64,000 nucleotides of DNA. It comes from Candidatus Microgenomates bacterium (lineage in GTDB: Bacteria > Patescibacteriota > Microgenomatia > UBA1406 > HO2-37-13b). Shown here one piece after another: positions 10,426-19,832 of this stretch (position 1 is its first letter; each line of letters begins with the position of its first letter). The notes under the pieces are model-generated. The model saw only the letters and a list, made by a program, of their open reading frames with translations. It was not told where the DNA came from and ran no database searches. The position numbers were made by a program, and so were the translations under genes. The DNA lies in the NCBI GenBank assembly GCA_025449735.1, contig JANWIV010000002.1, positions 213,020 through 277,019 of the forward strand, written 5' to 3'.

Positions 10426-10848
10426 ATGGTAAAACTAAGCATTATTACCCCAATCGGTAAAGTATTTGATGATGAGGTCATCTCGGTGACTGCGCCTTCA
10501 TCTGAGGGTGAAATTACCGTGTTGCCGCATCATGAGTCATTGTTTACTCAACTTAAGGAAGGGGTAGTTTTGGCTCGAACTGAGGAGGATGAAGAATATT
10601 TTTCAATTGGAGGTGGTTATCTTGAGACTGACGGCAAGCAAATCACCCTGTTAGTCTCACGCGCCATGGGTCAAAGGGAGCTGGATGAAGAGGTGGTCAT
10701 TGCCGCTAAAAATAAAGCTCAACAAATGCTAAATAGCGCTCAATCTGATGAGGATAGGCATGAGGCAGTTATGCAACTTAGACGCTCGCTTATTGACCTT
10801 TCGCTTTTACAAAAAGTTAAGCGTCGTCGTAGCCCCCACAACGGTTGA
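10426..10848 (+). CDS. atpC: ATP synthase F1 subunit epsilon
   Basis: Epsilon subunit, 140 residues: an N-terminal beta-sandwich (LSIITPIGKVFDDEV…EGEITVLPHHESL) and a C-terminal helical hairpin (about 88-138), the part that can insert into F1 to inhibit hydrolysis. It is the last gene of the operon. Its TGA stop (10846-10848) overlaps the -35 box of the promoter that follows. Confidence 0.94.
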   Translation: MVKLSIITPIGKVFDDEVISVTAPSSEGEITVLPHHESLFTQLKEGVVLARTEEDEEYFSIGGGYLETDGKQITLLVSRAMGQRELDEEVVIAAKNKAQQMLNSAQSDEDRHEAVMQLRRSLIDLSLLQKVKRRRSPHNG

Positions 10849-10873
10849 CATTCATTCGTTTCTTTGGTAATAT
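10845..10873 (+). promoter_or_regulatory. sigma-70-type promoter downstream of atpC
   Basis: TTGACA (10845-10850), exactly 17 bp, then TAATAT (10868-10873). This is a near-consensus promoter pointing away from the ATP operon. Transcription would start at about 10880 into a region without a credible gene. Confidence 0.75.
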
Positions 10874-10879
10874 AAGGTT

Positions 10880-11047
10880 TAGCTTTATGCAACAAAAAAG
10901 CGTAAACACTCTCTATTAAACTCCGTGCCTTGCTGCACGGCAAAAAAAGAGTGCAACAAGGCATCATTGGAGGACTTCTATTGTTTCTCCGAACAGCCAC
11001 AATTCAAATATTAATCAAGCTAAAAGTGTATATTTTTTACACTTTTT
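10880..11047 (+). ncRNA. candidate structured small RNA or leader
   Basis: Bounded by a strong promoter (10845-10873) and an intrinsic terminator (11022-11047), with no substantial ORF. A 14-bp hairpin (10925-10938 with 10951-10964) has one mismatch and a G-U closing pair around an A-rich loop. The loop and right-arm bases AGAGTG (10948-10953) could instead pair with CACTCT at 10907-10912, giving two exclusive folds. A minute reading frame (ATG 10887, 10 codons) exists but has no visible ribosome-binding site. It could be a free RNA or an attenuated leader of the tRNA-Ala/23S unit. It does not carry recognised 4.5S, RNase P, tmRNA or 5S motifs. Confidence 0.45.
11022..11047 (+). terminator. 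intrinsic terminator of the candidate RNA
   Basis: AAAAGTGTA (11022-11030) pairs with TACACTTTT after a short T-rich loop, and the right arm runs into a U-run ending at 11047. Confidence 0.65.
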
Positions 11048-11084
11048 GTTTGTTGCTAAAGTTTTTGGACTCGGATTTGAAATT

Positions 11085-11096
11085 GGGCTCGTAGCT
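11085..11096 (+). pseudogene. fragment of the tRNA-Ala 5' end
   Basis: GAAATTGGGC…GTAGCT upstream of the intact tRNA-Ala is almost repeated at 11151-11168, the true tRNA start with its flank. The copy (GGGCTCGTAGCT) stops in the D-arm and runs at once into a 16-bp hairpin (11099-11114 with 11119-11134). Confidence 0.5.
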
Positions 11097-11098
11097 TT

Positions 11099-11134
11099 CC
11101 GACGTTTTAATCGGAATGCCGACTTAAACGTCGG
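11099..11134 (+). repeat. 16-bp hairpin between tRNA-Ala fragment and tRNA-Ala
   Basis: CCGACGTTTTAATCGG (11099-11114) and CCGACTTAAACGTCGG (11119-11134) are complementary at nearly all positions around an AATG loop. It lies directly after the tRNA fragment, as hairpins do at the other tRNA-fragment sites in this window. Confidence 0.7.
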
Positions 11135-11156
11135 CACAGGTTGCCTGAATGAAATT

Positions 11157-11230
11157 GGGCCTGTAGCTCAGTTGGCTAGAGCGCCTCGTTTGCAACGAGG
11201 AGGTCAGGGGTTCGAATCCCCTCGGGTCCA
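11157..11230 (+). tRNA. tRNA-Ala (TGC)
   Basis: Full cloverleaf: acceptor GGGCCTG/CGGGTCC, D-arm, anticodon arm CTCGT-TTGCAA-CGAG with anticodon TGC, T-arm AGGGGTTCGAATCCCCT, discriminator A. CCA is not encoded (CCG follows). It sits 190 bp upstream of 23S, a remnant of the usual 16S-tRNA-23S spacer, but no 16S gene precedes it. Confidence 0.95.
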
Positions 11231-11358
11231 CCGTTTGTTGATTTGGCTGATAGGGTATGAGAGGCAGTCACAGTAAGCCTTTTGTGTTTCTTAGGCCAAA
11301 GACAAATAAAGCAGTACTATTGTTTGAATTTAAGCGAATAGACTGTTTTAATTGAACT

Positions 11359-11388
11359 TTGACAATTTGGGTCGCATCGAAAGATATA
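11359..11388 (+). promoter_or_regulatory. possible promoter just before 23S rRNA
   Basis: TTGACA (11359-11364), 18 bp, GATATA (11383-11388). Transcription would start about 30 nt before the mature 23S. This would explain how 23S is expressed without a 16S gene upstream. The -10 box is weak. Confidence 0.4.
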
Positions 11389-11900
11389 TACACAAATGAA
11401 GAAATCTTCAATCTTGATTTGTGGGACATAAAAATTAAAGCAATTGGTGGATGCCTCGGTAGTTTGAGCCGAAGAAGGACGCTTGCATGAAAGCGATATC
11501 GTCGGTAAGTCTTCTAGCAGACATTATCAGCCGGCGGTTTCCGAATGGAGCAATCCCCCCTTGTGTAATCAAGGGGACCCTGACATTTATGTCGGGGGGG
11601 AGACCTGGTGAACTGAAACATCTAAGTAACCAGAGGAAAAGAAAATAATAATGATTCCGTCAGTAGCGGCGAGCGAACGCGGAAAAGCCTAAACTTCGAT
11701 TTATCGGAGGGTTGCGGGGCTTGCGATATGGGATTGTGACTAGTTAGGAGAATGCCGTGGAAAAGGCAGCCAAAGATGGTGAAAGCCCAGTATCTGAAAA
11801 TTAGTTGCACCCTAGCGAGTACCCAAGTACTACGAGACACGGAAAACCTTGTAGGAATCTGGGACGGTCATGTTCCAAGGCTAAATACTCAAACTGACCA

Positions 11901-11936
<36 letters not shown>

Positions 11937-12002
11937 CCCCCGGCGAGGGGAGTGAAATAGAACCTGAAACCAGTTGCTATCAAACAGGTAGAGCATCTCG
12001 TT

Positions 12003-12131
12003 AGCACTCGACGCTCAAAGTAAAAATTAAAAAATAAAAGTGTTAAGATTCAGATTAAAGTTTAAAAATGAAGCTAATAATCTCAATTTTTCATTCTAAA
12101 TTTTGCATTTTAAATTTGAACACCGAGTGTT
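12003..12131 (+). repeat. AT-rich stem-loop insertion in 23S (helix 25 region)
   Basis: A 17-nt stem, 12003-12019 with 12115-12131, allowing G-U pairs, encloses about 95 nt of very AT-rich sequence without an ORF. It falls where E. coli 23S has helix 25. It may remain in the ribosome or be excised like other intervening sequences. Confidence 0.7.
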
Positions 12132-12651
12132 GACGAGGTGTGATACCGTGCCTATTGAAGAATGAGCCAGTGAGTTTCCATTTTAGTGCGTTGCTTAAGC
12201 AAGTATAACTTGCGGAGGCGTAGCGAAAGCGAGTCTGAATAGGGCGTTTGTACTAAGTGGAAGACCCGAAACTGGGTGATCTAACCATGGTCAGGGTGAA
12301 TCTCGAGTAAAATTGAGAGGAGGCCCGCACTCGTTGTCGGTGAAATGACATGAGATGAACTGTGGTTAGGGGTAAAATGCCAATCGAACCCAGAGATAGC
12401 TGGTTCTCCCCGAAATATATTTAGGTATAGCCTTTCTGTCGATAAAACATCTGGGGTAAAGCTACTGGATGATTGCACAAGCTTTTAGCGAGTGTGACCA
12501 ACCAAACTCTGAATACAGTAATGTTTTGACAGGAGGAGTCAGACTTGCTCGGATAAGCGAGTATGGTCGAAAGGGAAACAGCCCTGACTCCCATCTAAGG
12601 TCTCTAAGTTGTTGTTAAGTGGGAAAGGATGTGAGGTTTCAACGACAGCCG

Positions 12652-12693
<42 letters not shown>

Positions 12694-12782
12694 CAGCTCA
12701 CCGTAATAATCCCGATTTATCGGGAATGAAATCTTGCGCCGAAAATGATCGAGGCTAAAACAACACACCGAAGGTGGAGATG

Positions 12783-12939
12783 CTTGTCCTTTGGACAAGA
12801 AATTCGAAATAAGAATATCGAAATACGAAACAATACCAAAATTCTAATTTTCTAATGTTTAAAACATTTGGATTTTAGATATTTGAATTTGTTTTGAAAT
12901 TTGGATTTAGAAATTCGAACTTCTTGTCCAGAGGACGAG
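12783..12939 (+). repeat. intervening-sequence-like insertion in 23S (helix 45 region)
   Basis: A 26-bp stem (12783-12808 with 12914-12939; only three positions deviate, all G-U compatible) encloses about 105 nt of AT-rich sequence with AATTCGAAAT/ATACGAAAC words. It lies at the E. coli helix 45 site (between GCACCGAAG and GGTAGGGGAGCG blocks). Such long stems are classical RNase III targets, so fragmentation of the 23S is plausible. Confidence 0.8.
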
Positions 12940-13669
12940 TGTGGTAGGGGAGCGTCCCGTTTTCATTGAAGGTGAACCGTGAGGTTTGCTGGAGAGGACG
13001 GGAGTGAGAATGCTGGCATGAGTAGCGATTCTCCCGGTGAAAATCCGGGATGCCGAAAGCCCAAGGTTTTCTGCGCAACGTAAATCGGCGCAGAGTTAGT
13101 CGGATCTAACCGCGGCACGTTTGGTGCCGGGGGATGTACAAGCCGTTAATATTCGGCTACTGTTCTATCCGCGTTATTACCTCTATGGTGACGGAGTATG
13201 ACTTGACGGAGCCTTCTATATGGGGGTTCAAGCAGTAAAAATTTAAACTAGAGCTGCAAATACAATTCCAGTCTTTGATTGGGAGAGTCTGATCAGTTAT
13301 GTTTCCAGGAAAAGCCGTATGAGGGAGTTGATAGTATATCCGTACCGCAAACCGACACAGGTGGGCAGGTCGAGTAGACCGAGGCATACGAGCAATAGTG
13401 GTTTAAGGAATTCGGCAAATTAGCTGGGCGTACCTTTGGAAGATGCCCTCCCCGACGTAAAAATCGGGGTACAACAAAAGACTTTCATCTAACTGTTTAG
13501 CAAAAACATAGCTCCCTGCAAACCGGAAACGGGAAGTATAGGGGGTGATGCCTGTCCAGTGCCGGTAAGTTAAGAATTGAGGTTGACCTTATGTTTACAT
13601 GAGAAAGGCTTTGATTTAAGCTCCGGTGAACGACAGCGGTAACTCTGACCGTTCTAAGGTAGCGTAGTC

Positions 13670-13703
<34 letters not shown>

Positions 13704-14126
13704 TTCATAAGATGAAAACTGTCTTGAACCACTACTCGGCGAAATTGAAATGGCTGTGAAGATGCGGCCTTCTTGCACCAGGACAAAAAGACCCCGGGAG
13801 CTTTACTGAAACTTGACATTGATAAGGAGCGTTTAATTGTTTAGCGTAGGAGGGAGACTTCGGTCATCAATGAAACACCTCTCTTTAAACGTTTTGAGTC
13901 TAACCACCTATTAAAAATAGGAGAGACAGTGTGAGGTGGTCAGTTTAACTGGGGCGGTTTCCTGCAAAAAAGTAACGGAGGAGTACAAAGGTTGGCTAAC
14001 TACGGATGGAAATCGTAGGTTTAGTATAAACGCATAAGCCAGCTTAACAGTGAGGCATACAAGCCGAGCTGATGCGAAAGCAGGTGTTAGTGATCCCCCG
14101 AACGGCTGTGATTGCCGTCGGGGCTT

Positions 14127-14164
<38 letters not shown>

Positions 14165-14262
14165 CCCCTGAGAGTCCATATCGACGGGGAGGTTCGGCAC
14201 CTCGATGTCGGCTCACCGCATCCTGGGGCCGTAGTTGGTCCCAAGGGTTGGTCTGTTCGCCC

Positions 14263-14298
<36 letters not shown>

Positions 14299-14596
14299 AA
14301 GACAGTTCGGACTCTATCCGGTGCAAGCGTCTTGATTCTTGAGGGGGCCTTCTTCTAGTACGAGAGGACCGAAGAGGGGGAATCCCTAGTGTACCAGTTG
14401 TCACCAAATGGCATCGCTGGGTAGCTACATTCCCACGTGATAAGTACTGAAAGCATCTCAAGTACGAAGCATACCCCAAGATGAGGAATCTAAGTCTCCA
14501 GGCAGATGACCTGGTTGATAGGCAACAGGTGTAAGAGCAGTAATGCTTTTAGCCGAGTTGTACTAATGACATTCTATGTCCCACAAGTTGAGATTG

Positions 14597-14670
14597 AACA
14601 CAACATGAAGCATGAAACATGAAACATGTAACATAAAACGTGAATCATAAATCATGCAGCATGTAGCATA
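14597..14670 (+). repeat. CATGAA/ACATAA word repeats after 23S
   Basis: ACATGAAGCATGAAACATG-type words are repeated about ten times directly after the 23S closing stem. The pattern is irregular, without unique spacers, so it is not a CRISPR array. Similar text lies at 15052-15089, 5461-5494 and 29091-29167. Confidence 0.75.
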
Positions 14671-14672
14671 AA

Positions 14673-14704
14673 AAGGCGGTAGGGGAAACTCTGCCGTTTT
14701 TTTG
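14673..14704 (+). terminator. intrinsic terminator of the 23S transcript
   Basis: CGGTAGGG pairs with CTCTGCCG across a GAAA tetraloop, followed by seven T residues. It ends the rRNA unit; no 5S gene lies before it. Confidence 0.85.
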
Positions 14705-15102
14705 TGCCCACACTGTTAATTTGTTAGATACTTTACGTAACTCAGATAATGTCATTCTGAGGAGGAGCCAAGAGACGACTTGAGAATCTCATACAGTTTT
14801 TCTTTTACAATTTTTGGTGCTTCTTTCCCCCTCTGAATTATTGATGCGCGAAGTGAGAAATCTTTGATATTGACAATTTGAATTCTTGACATAAAAAGAG
14901 GTGTGAAAAATCCCATCTCAAAAATATCAATTTATCAAAATATCTTAAATCAAAAACTTCTCATTTCCCACATCGGTTATTTTTCAAGAATACTAAAGTT
15001 AGCAAAATGATTTATTTTATGGAATTAGAAATTAGAGCAATTAGGAATTCTAAAATGTTTCATGCTTCATGTGCCATGATTCATGCTGTATACTAACTAG
15101 CT
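14705..15102. other. gene-free region between 23S terminator and topA
   Basis: About 400 bp without a credible gene. It holds one CATTCTGA…GAGAATCTC dispersed-repeat copy (14751-14790), AT-rich filler, and CATG-word text (15052-15089). TATACT at 15089-15094 lies 8 nt before the topA ATG and is a possible -10 box. No 5S rRNA was recognised here. Confidence 0.6.
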
Positions 15103-17199
15103 ATGAAGCTAATTATTGTCGAGTCCCCTACCAAAGCCAAGACTTTTTCCAAATATCTTGATAGCAAGGACTATCAAATTGAGGCCACCATGGGCCATAT
15201 AAGAGACCTTCCGGAAAAAAAAACTGGTATTGATGAGGAGCATAATTTCAAACCGGATTATGTTTTATCAGAAAAAAAACAAAAAACCATCGATATCATA
15301 GTTAAAGCGGCGAAGCGCGCCGATACTATCATTCTTGCTACTGATGCCGATCGTGAGGGGGAAGCGATTTCTTATCATATTGCTTTTATCTTAGGTCACA
15401 TTAAAGAAAAATGGCCAAAAGCGACGGTTTCTGAGGGTAATGTTAAGCGAATTGTTTTTCATGAAATTACCAAAAGCGCGATTTTAGAAGCGCTGAAAAC
15501 ACCCGGGAAATTAAACCTTAATCTAGTTGATGCCCAACAGGCAAGAAGAATATTGGATCGATTAGTCGGCTATAAATTGTCACCCTTGCTTTGGGGTAAA
15601 ATTGGCAAGCGTTGGCTTTCTGCCGGTCGCGTGCAAACCGTCGCTTTGCGGTTTATTGTCGAGCGCGAGGCAGAGATCAAGGCATTCAAATCGATGTCTT
15701 TCTATCGAGGTTTGGGTCTTTTTGCTGATGAGCACAAAATTCAAGTCGAAGCCAAGCTAGTCGCTCAAGATAGTGAGTCATATGAAAAGAAAACTACCAT
15801 CAAGCTATTTGATGGTGATTATACCTATGGTCAGACTAGAATTGATAAGGCTTTGTCTCAAAAAATTGAGCAGGAGTTAAAGGCCGATTCTTTTTCGGTC
15901 ACTGACATTGAGGAGAGAGTCTACAAACGCACTCCACCACCGCCTTTTACCACCTCCACCTTGCAACAGCAGGCCGCGTCAAAACTGGGTTATTCCTCAA
16001 AAAACACCATGAGACTCGCTCAGCAGTTATATGAGCGCGGTCTGATTACCTATCACCGAACCGACTCGATTATTATGTCCGAGAAGTTTCTCAGTAAATG
16101 TCCAGACTATATTAAGAAAGCTTATGGGGATGAATATTTAGTTGAAAGCGCTCGTCGTTATTCTGGCAAATCGAAGCTAGCTCAAGAGGCCCATGAAGCA
16201 ATAAGACCGACTCATCTAAAATCTTCAATTGAGATAAAAGGCAAGCTCACCACTCAACACCAAAAACTTTATGAACTAATTTTTAATCGCGCTATTGCCA
16301 CTCAAATGAAGGAGGCGATTATGAAATCAGTTAAGCTGAAAATTGAAAGTGGCAAGAAATATCAATTTGAGTCCGGTTTTGAAGAGACAATGTTTGACGG
16401 CTATCTAGTCCTCTATAATCCTAAGAAAAAGCCACCAGTACCGGATATCAAAAAAGGCTCCAAACTTGATTTAGCGACTATCAATTTTGAGGAAGCGGCT
16501 ACTGAACCACCACCAAGATATAATGAAGGCTCTTTGATTCGCACCCTGGAGCGCGCTGGTATTGGTCGACCATCGACCTATGCGCCGACAATTAGCACTA
16601 TTCAGGAGCGGCAGTATGTGGAGAAAATAGAAGCTCGATTCCATCCGACTATTTTGGGAATAGCGGTTTGTGATTATTTGGTGTCGGAATTCGACAAATT
16701 GTTTGAAATTGACTTTACTGCCAAGCTTGAAGATGATCTTGACAACATTGCTCATGGCAAAGAAGATATGGTTGCGGTCATTAGGGGAGTCTATGATCCG
16801 ATGATGAAAACATTGGAAAAAGCCAAAACAAAAAAGGGTCATATTAATGTGCAGGAGACACTTGACGAAAAATGCCCTGAAAGCGGTCATCCCTTACTGA
16901 TGCGATTCTCTCGCCATGGTAAATTTATCGGCTGCTCAGGTTGGCCCGATTGCAAATACACCCGGTCTTTTGTCGAAAAAGTCGGTAAACAATGCCCGAA
17001 ATGCAAGGTTGGCGAGGTTATAGTGAAGTTAACGAAGCGGCGTCGCAAATTTTTCGGTTGCAGTCGTTATCCCGAATGCGACTTTGCCGCTTGGCGGGAG
17101 AATCAGATTGATACCTGGACACCAGAGCAAGATGCGAAAATGAAAGAAGCTTACGAAAAATCAAAAGCAAAGAAAACCGCAGAAAAAAAACCTGAATAA
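15103..17199 (+). CDS. topA: DNA topoisomerase I (type IA)
   Basis: Relaxes negative supercoils through a 5'-phosphotyrosyl link. It has 698 residues. The TOPRIM domain starts at MKLIIVESPTKAKTF with the acidic motif ATDADREGEAISYH near 85. The catalytic Tyr is Y317 in GLITYHRTDS (the family norm is YMRTDS, so Met is replaced by His). Two C-terminal zinc ribbons follow (CPESGHP…C…C and CPKCKVGE…CSRYPEC, about 590-675) and a Lys-rich tail. A TATACT box 8 nt before the ATG, with no Shine-Dalgarno site, suggests a very short leader. Confidence 0.97.
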   Translation: MKLIIVESPTKAKTFSKYLDSKDYQIEATMGHIRDLPEKKTGIDEEHNFKPDYVLSEKKQKTIDIIVKAAKRADTIILATDADREGEAISYHIAFILGHIKEKWPKATVSEGNVKRIVFHEITKSAILEALKTPGKLNLNLVDAQQARRILDRLVGYKLSPLLWGKIGKRWLSAGRVQTVALRFIVEREAEIKAFKSMSFYRGLGLFADEHKIQVEAKLVAQDSESYEKKTTIKLFDGDYTYGQTRIDKALSQKIEQELKADSFSVTDIEERVYKRTPPPPFTTSTLQQQAASKLGYSSKNTMRLAQQLYERGLITYHRTDSIIMSEKFLSKCPDYIKKAYGDEYLVESARRYSGKSKLAQEAHEAIRPTHLKSSIEIKGKLTTQHQKLYELIFNRAIATQMKEAIMKSVKLKIESGKKYQFESGFEETMFDGYLVLYNPKKKPPVPDIKKGSKLDLATINFEEAATEPPPRYNEGSLIRTLERAGIGRPSTYAPTISTIQERQYVEKIEARFHPTILGIAVCDYLVSEFDKLFEIDFTAKLEDDLDNIAHGKEDMVAVIRGVYDPMMKTLEKAKTKKGHINVQETLDEKCPESGHPLLMRFSRHGKFIGCSGWPDCKYTRSFVEKVGKQCPKCKVGEVIVKLTKRRRKFFGCSRYPECDFAAWRENQIDTWTPEQDAKMKEAYEKSKAKKTAEKKPE

Positions 17200-17200
17200 T

Positions 17201-18241
17201 TCAAGAAGTACGCAACTGTGCTAGCCCCTCAACTGGCTCATCAAAAGAGCAAGAGCCGATTGAATGAAGAGTGGTTCTACTGCGACCAAGACTGCCTCGA
17301 TGAATAAATTGACCATTCCAACTAATCCCTGAGTCGCCAATTTTAAATGCACCGACATTTTCTTCCTGTAGAACTTGTTCCACTAATGAGGGATCAATTT
17401 TACCTCGAGTGACTTCCTCGGCCAAAATTGAAGCGATCAAGACATTTAAATATCCTGATTCCTTTATTTCTCTTCTTTGCCCGTTCAGATCTATTTCTGA
17501 CACGGTGTGTGCTAGTAACCCATGAAGCCTCCCGGTCAGTTTATAACCTAGTCCTAGTTCAGTGGATTTAATCATAAAATCAGCTGTCTGTTTAGAGGAA
17601 GGTGGTGTAGGCCCACCGGTTCTAAATTTAGCAAAAAACCAACTACTTCTATATCTTGAAATTTCATTCAAGATTTCGAATGTATTTCTATCGCTTGGTA
17701 CCTCAATATAAAATGCGTCTAGGTTAATGCGCTCCTCCCTATCGAAAGAAAATAACTCTCTATGAATCAATTCTACTTCTTCTGCTGATGTTGCAGGTAT
17801 CTCAACTGTATTTATAAATGCATTCACTGGTCTATCCGTATTAAAACTAATTACATTTTCGACCCCGTTGCTAAATAAATTTGCATTTTGTACCGGGCCG
17901 GTTGGGATTAGTGCACTTATTTGAAATGAATCAACAATAGCCGCTTGGTTTACTAAGACATCGAGGTCAGATTCTAATTCTCCCGTTTTTGGATTATTGT
18001 ATACCGACCGTTGTACCAGTCTTCCGAGCATGAGTTTATAATCTCCTGTTGAATACTGCGCATAGTTTTCGACAACTTTAATTGGATCAGTGCTAGCTGG
18101 TGGTGCAAAACCAGTATAATCAATGTAGTCTCTGAATCCCTGTCTTAATGAAGATGGCAATTCATTAAATTTTGGAATTTCTTGATCAACTTTTCCATGT
18201 GTAGAATTATCTGGGTCTATCGGAAATTCAGGGTACGACAT
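17201..18241 (-). CDS. uncharacterised protein, 346 residues
   Basis: No family recognised. It is a soluble, mixed alpha/beta-looking protein without signal peptide or membrane segments. It has a Pro/Asp-rich N-terminus and a Gly/Ser-rich C-terminus. A central patch (ELGLGYKLTGRLHGLLAH) is the most distinctive segment. It is convergent with topA (1 bp between stops). It has a good promoter (18253-18280) and starts without a Shine-Dalgarno site. The surrounding genes on this strand are glycan genes, but no functional link is evident. Confidence 0.8.
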   Translation of the reverse strand: MSYPEFPIDPDNSTHGKVDQEIPKFNELPSSLRQGFRDYIDYTGFAPPASTDPIKVVENYAQYSTGDYKLMLGRLVQRSVYNNPKTGELESDLDVLVNQAAIVDSFQISALIPTGPVQNANLFSNGVENVISFNTDRPVNAFINTVEIPATSAEEVELIHRELFSFDREERINLDAFYIEVPSDRNTFEILNEISRYRSSWFFAKFRTGGPTPPSSKQTADFMIKSTELGLGYKLTGRLHGLLAHTVSEIDLNGQRREIKESGYLNVLIASILAEEVTRGKIDPSLVEQVLQEENVGAFKIGDSGISWNGQFIHRGSLGRSRTTLHSIGSCSFDEPVEGLAQLRTS

Positions 18242-18252
18242 AAATCGAAGTA

Positions 18253-18280
18253 ATTATACATTACACAGATCTGATGTCAA
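18253..18280 (-). promoter_or_regulatory. promoter of the 346-residue orphan, short leader
   Basis: Read on the minus strand: TTGACA (18280-18275), 16 bp, TATAAT (18258-18253), then 11 nt to the ATG at 18241. The 5' leader would be only about 4-5 nt. Confidence 0.75.
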
Positions 18281-18351
18281 ATGGACCGTGACTATCAGGG
18301 CAAGTCGCTTAACAGAATGAGCAATTAATTTGACAGGTTCGAAAAAAACTA

Positions 18352-19311
18352 TTACTTATGTGATTTTTTAAATTGCACTATTTTTCTTATAATATATTTC
18401 GGTCGTCTTTTTACTTCAAGAAAAATTTTCGCCATATACTCGGCCATTACACTAAATGCCAAAAGCTGTATACCGCCTAAAAATAGCGATAAGACAAATA
18501 GTGTCGGAATTCCACGTGGTGAATCAGGGTTAAAAATATATATTATGATGAAGACTACTATTGACAAGAATGAGGCTATCATAACCAAAAAAGCAAGTTG
18601 TGACATCCAAGTAAGCGGTTTGAATGAGAAATTGACAATAATTGTTTTTGCCCACCATAAACCTGACAGAAAATTTTCATTAGAATGACCGTGCTCCCGC
18701 GCACGTCTTATATAAGGGACACCGATCTGCCTAAAACCGACAAACGCACGCAAACAGCGTATATAATAATCATATTCTTCAATCTGTAATAGCTCCGTTA
18801 CTACTTTTTTATCCATCAAAGAAAAGTCACCCGCATTCAAAGGAATTTGAATATAAGCAAGTTTATTCAACGCATAATAAAAACCTCGATAAAAAAAATT
18901 CATTACTAGTCCGTATCCTTTACGTTTATTGCGAATACCATATACCACATCATATCCTGCTTTCCATTTTTTAATAAACTGAGGAATTAACTCTGGAGGA
19001 TCTTGAATGTCACCATGAAGCAAAACTGCTGCTTGGCCTTTCATATTTTTAAGTCCAGCCAAAAAACTCGGTTGCGGAGAACCAAAATTACGACTCATAA
19101 AAATAACCCTTACACAGGTGTCTTTCTTAGCTAGTCGGTTAAATATTTTCTCTGAGTCATCTGTTGAATTATTGTCGACAAAAATCAAATCAAGATCATA
19201 GCCGTTCAAATTTCGAAAAACTTCCTTTATGCGCTCAAATATTGGAATAATGCTTTCTGACTCGTTATAACAAGCCACAATGACTGATATTTTACTTTTT
19301 GTTGAATTCAT
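18352..19311 (-). CDS. membrane-anchored family 2 glycosyltransferase (polyprenyl-phosphate type)
   Basis: A 319-residue GT2 enzyme of the DPM1/ArnC/GtrB type, expected to load a sugar onto a polyprenyl phosphate at the cytoplasmic face. Visible: SVIVACYNESESI at the N-terminus, FVDNNSTDDS, then HGDIQDPPE with the metal-binding D101 and D104. Two C-terminal membrane helices lie near 235-262 and 270-295, followed by a basic tail. It is last in a minus-strand glycan cassette (646-residue GT-C-like protein, aminotransferase, GNAT). The exact sugar cannot be read from the sequence. Confidence 0.88.
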   Translation of the reverse strand: MNSTKSKISVIVACYNESESIIPIFERIKEVFRNLNGYDLDLIFVDNNSTDDSEKIFNRLAKKDTCVRVIFMSRNFGSPQPSFLAGLKNMKGQAAVLLHGDIQDPPELIPQFIKKWKAGYDVVYGIRNKRKGYGLVMNFFYRGFYYALNKLAYIQIPLNAGDFSLMDKKVVTELLQIEEYDYYIRCLRAFVGFRQIGVPYIRRAREHGHSNENFLSGLWWAKTIIVNFSFKPLTWMSQLAFLVMIASFLSIVVFIIIYIFNPDSPRGIPTLFVLSLFLGGIQLLAFSVMAEYMAKIFLEVKRRPKYIIRKIVQFKKSHK

Positions 19312-19379
19312 AGATTGGCATTATAATCAAATTGTCAAAACTTTGTCAGATATAGCAATAAGTTCTTTAGAGGGAGCAA

Positions 19380-19832
19380 TTAGCCTTCATACTTCATTCT
19401 TGAGTATTCTTTTACTTTCCTGTTAAATCTGAATCCTATTTTTTCATAAAATTGAATGGCATGCGACATATCGGGATGTATCAGGAGATATATATTTTTC
19501 GTGCCAAACTTTTTTGATAAAGTAATCATAAACTTCATAGCCGCAGTCATAGAGCCGTCTGACTTTCCTTCTCCCCGTATAACCATACCGATATAACAGT
19601 CGTTCCCCCCAATTTTATCAAACCCAAGCTGTCCGATATATTCATCATTTTTAATAACAAAAAAGTATAGCTTTTTTGGGTCATTGATAATTTTATTTAT
19701 CCAAATCTTCGTGCCTTTATAGGTTACCTTAAAGGTTTCACGCCATACTTGCTGGACACTTTTTCGCCACTTAGCAAGTAGTCTGATTTCTTTTGGAGTA
19801 ATACCGCTATCGATTGGCTTGTATGTCAACAT
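19380..19832 (-). CDS. GNAT-family N-acetyltransferase
   Basis: A 150-residue GNAT. The fold is visible from the central strand FFVIKNDEYIGQLGFDKI, an acetyl-CoA loop region around GEGKSDGSMTAAMKF, and the C-terminal IHPDMSHAIQFYEKIGFRF, which is the typical N..ai.fYeklGF signature. The canonical Q/RxxGxG/A loop is not well preserved. It overlaps the aminotransferase gene by 7 bp; in such pairs the GNAT commonly N-acylates the amino sugar made by the aminotransferase. That substrate is inferred from context. Confidence 0.75.
   Translation of the reverse strand: MLTYKPIDSGITPKEIRLLAKWRKSVQQVWRETFKVTYKGTKIWINKIINDPKKLYFFVIKNDEYIGQLGFDKIGGNDCYIGMVIRGEGKSDGSMTAAMKFMITLSKKFGTKNIYLLIHPDMSHAIQFYEKIGFRFNRKVKEYSRMKYEG

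Noticed and set aside
10887..10919. Ten-codon leader peptide in the candidate RNA
   Set aside because: No ribosome-binding site and no run of regulatory codons; too short to support.
14597..14670. Possible CRISPR array after 23S
   Set aside because: The words are only 6-12 nt, irregular, and have no spacers of constant length; no cas gene is present.
18330..18360. TTGACA promoter on the plus strand near 18331
   Set aside because: No plus-strand gene follows; it faces into the 3' end of the GT2 gene and has no good -10.
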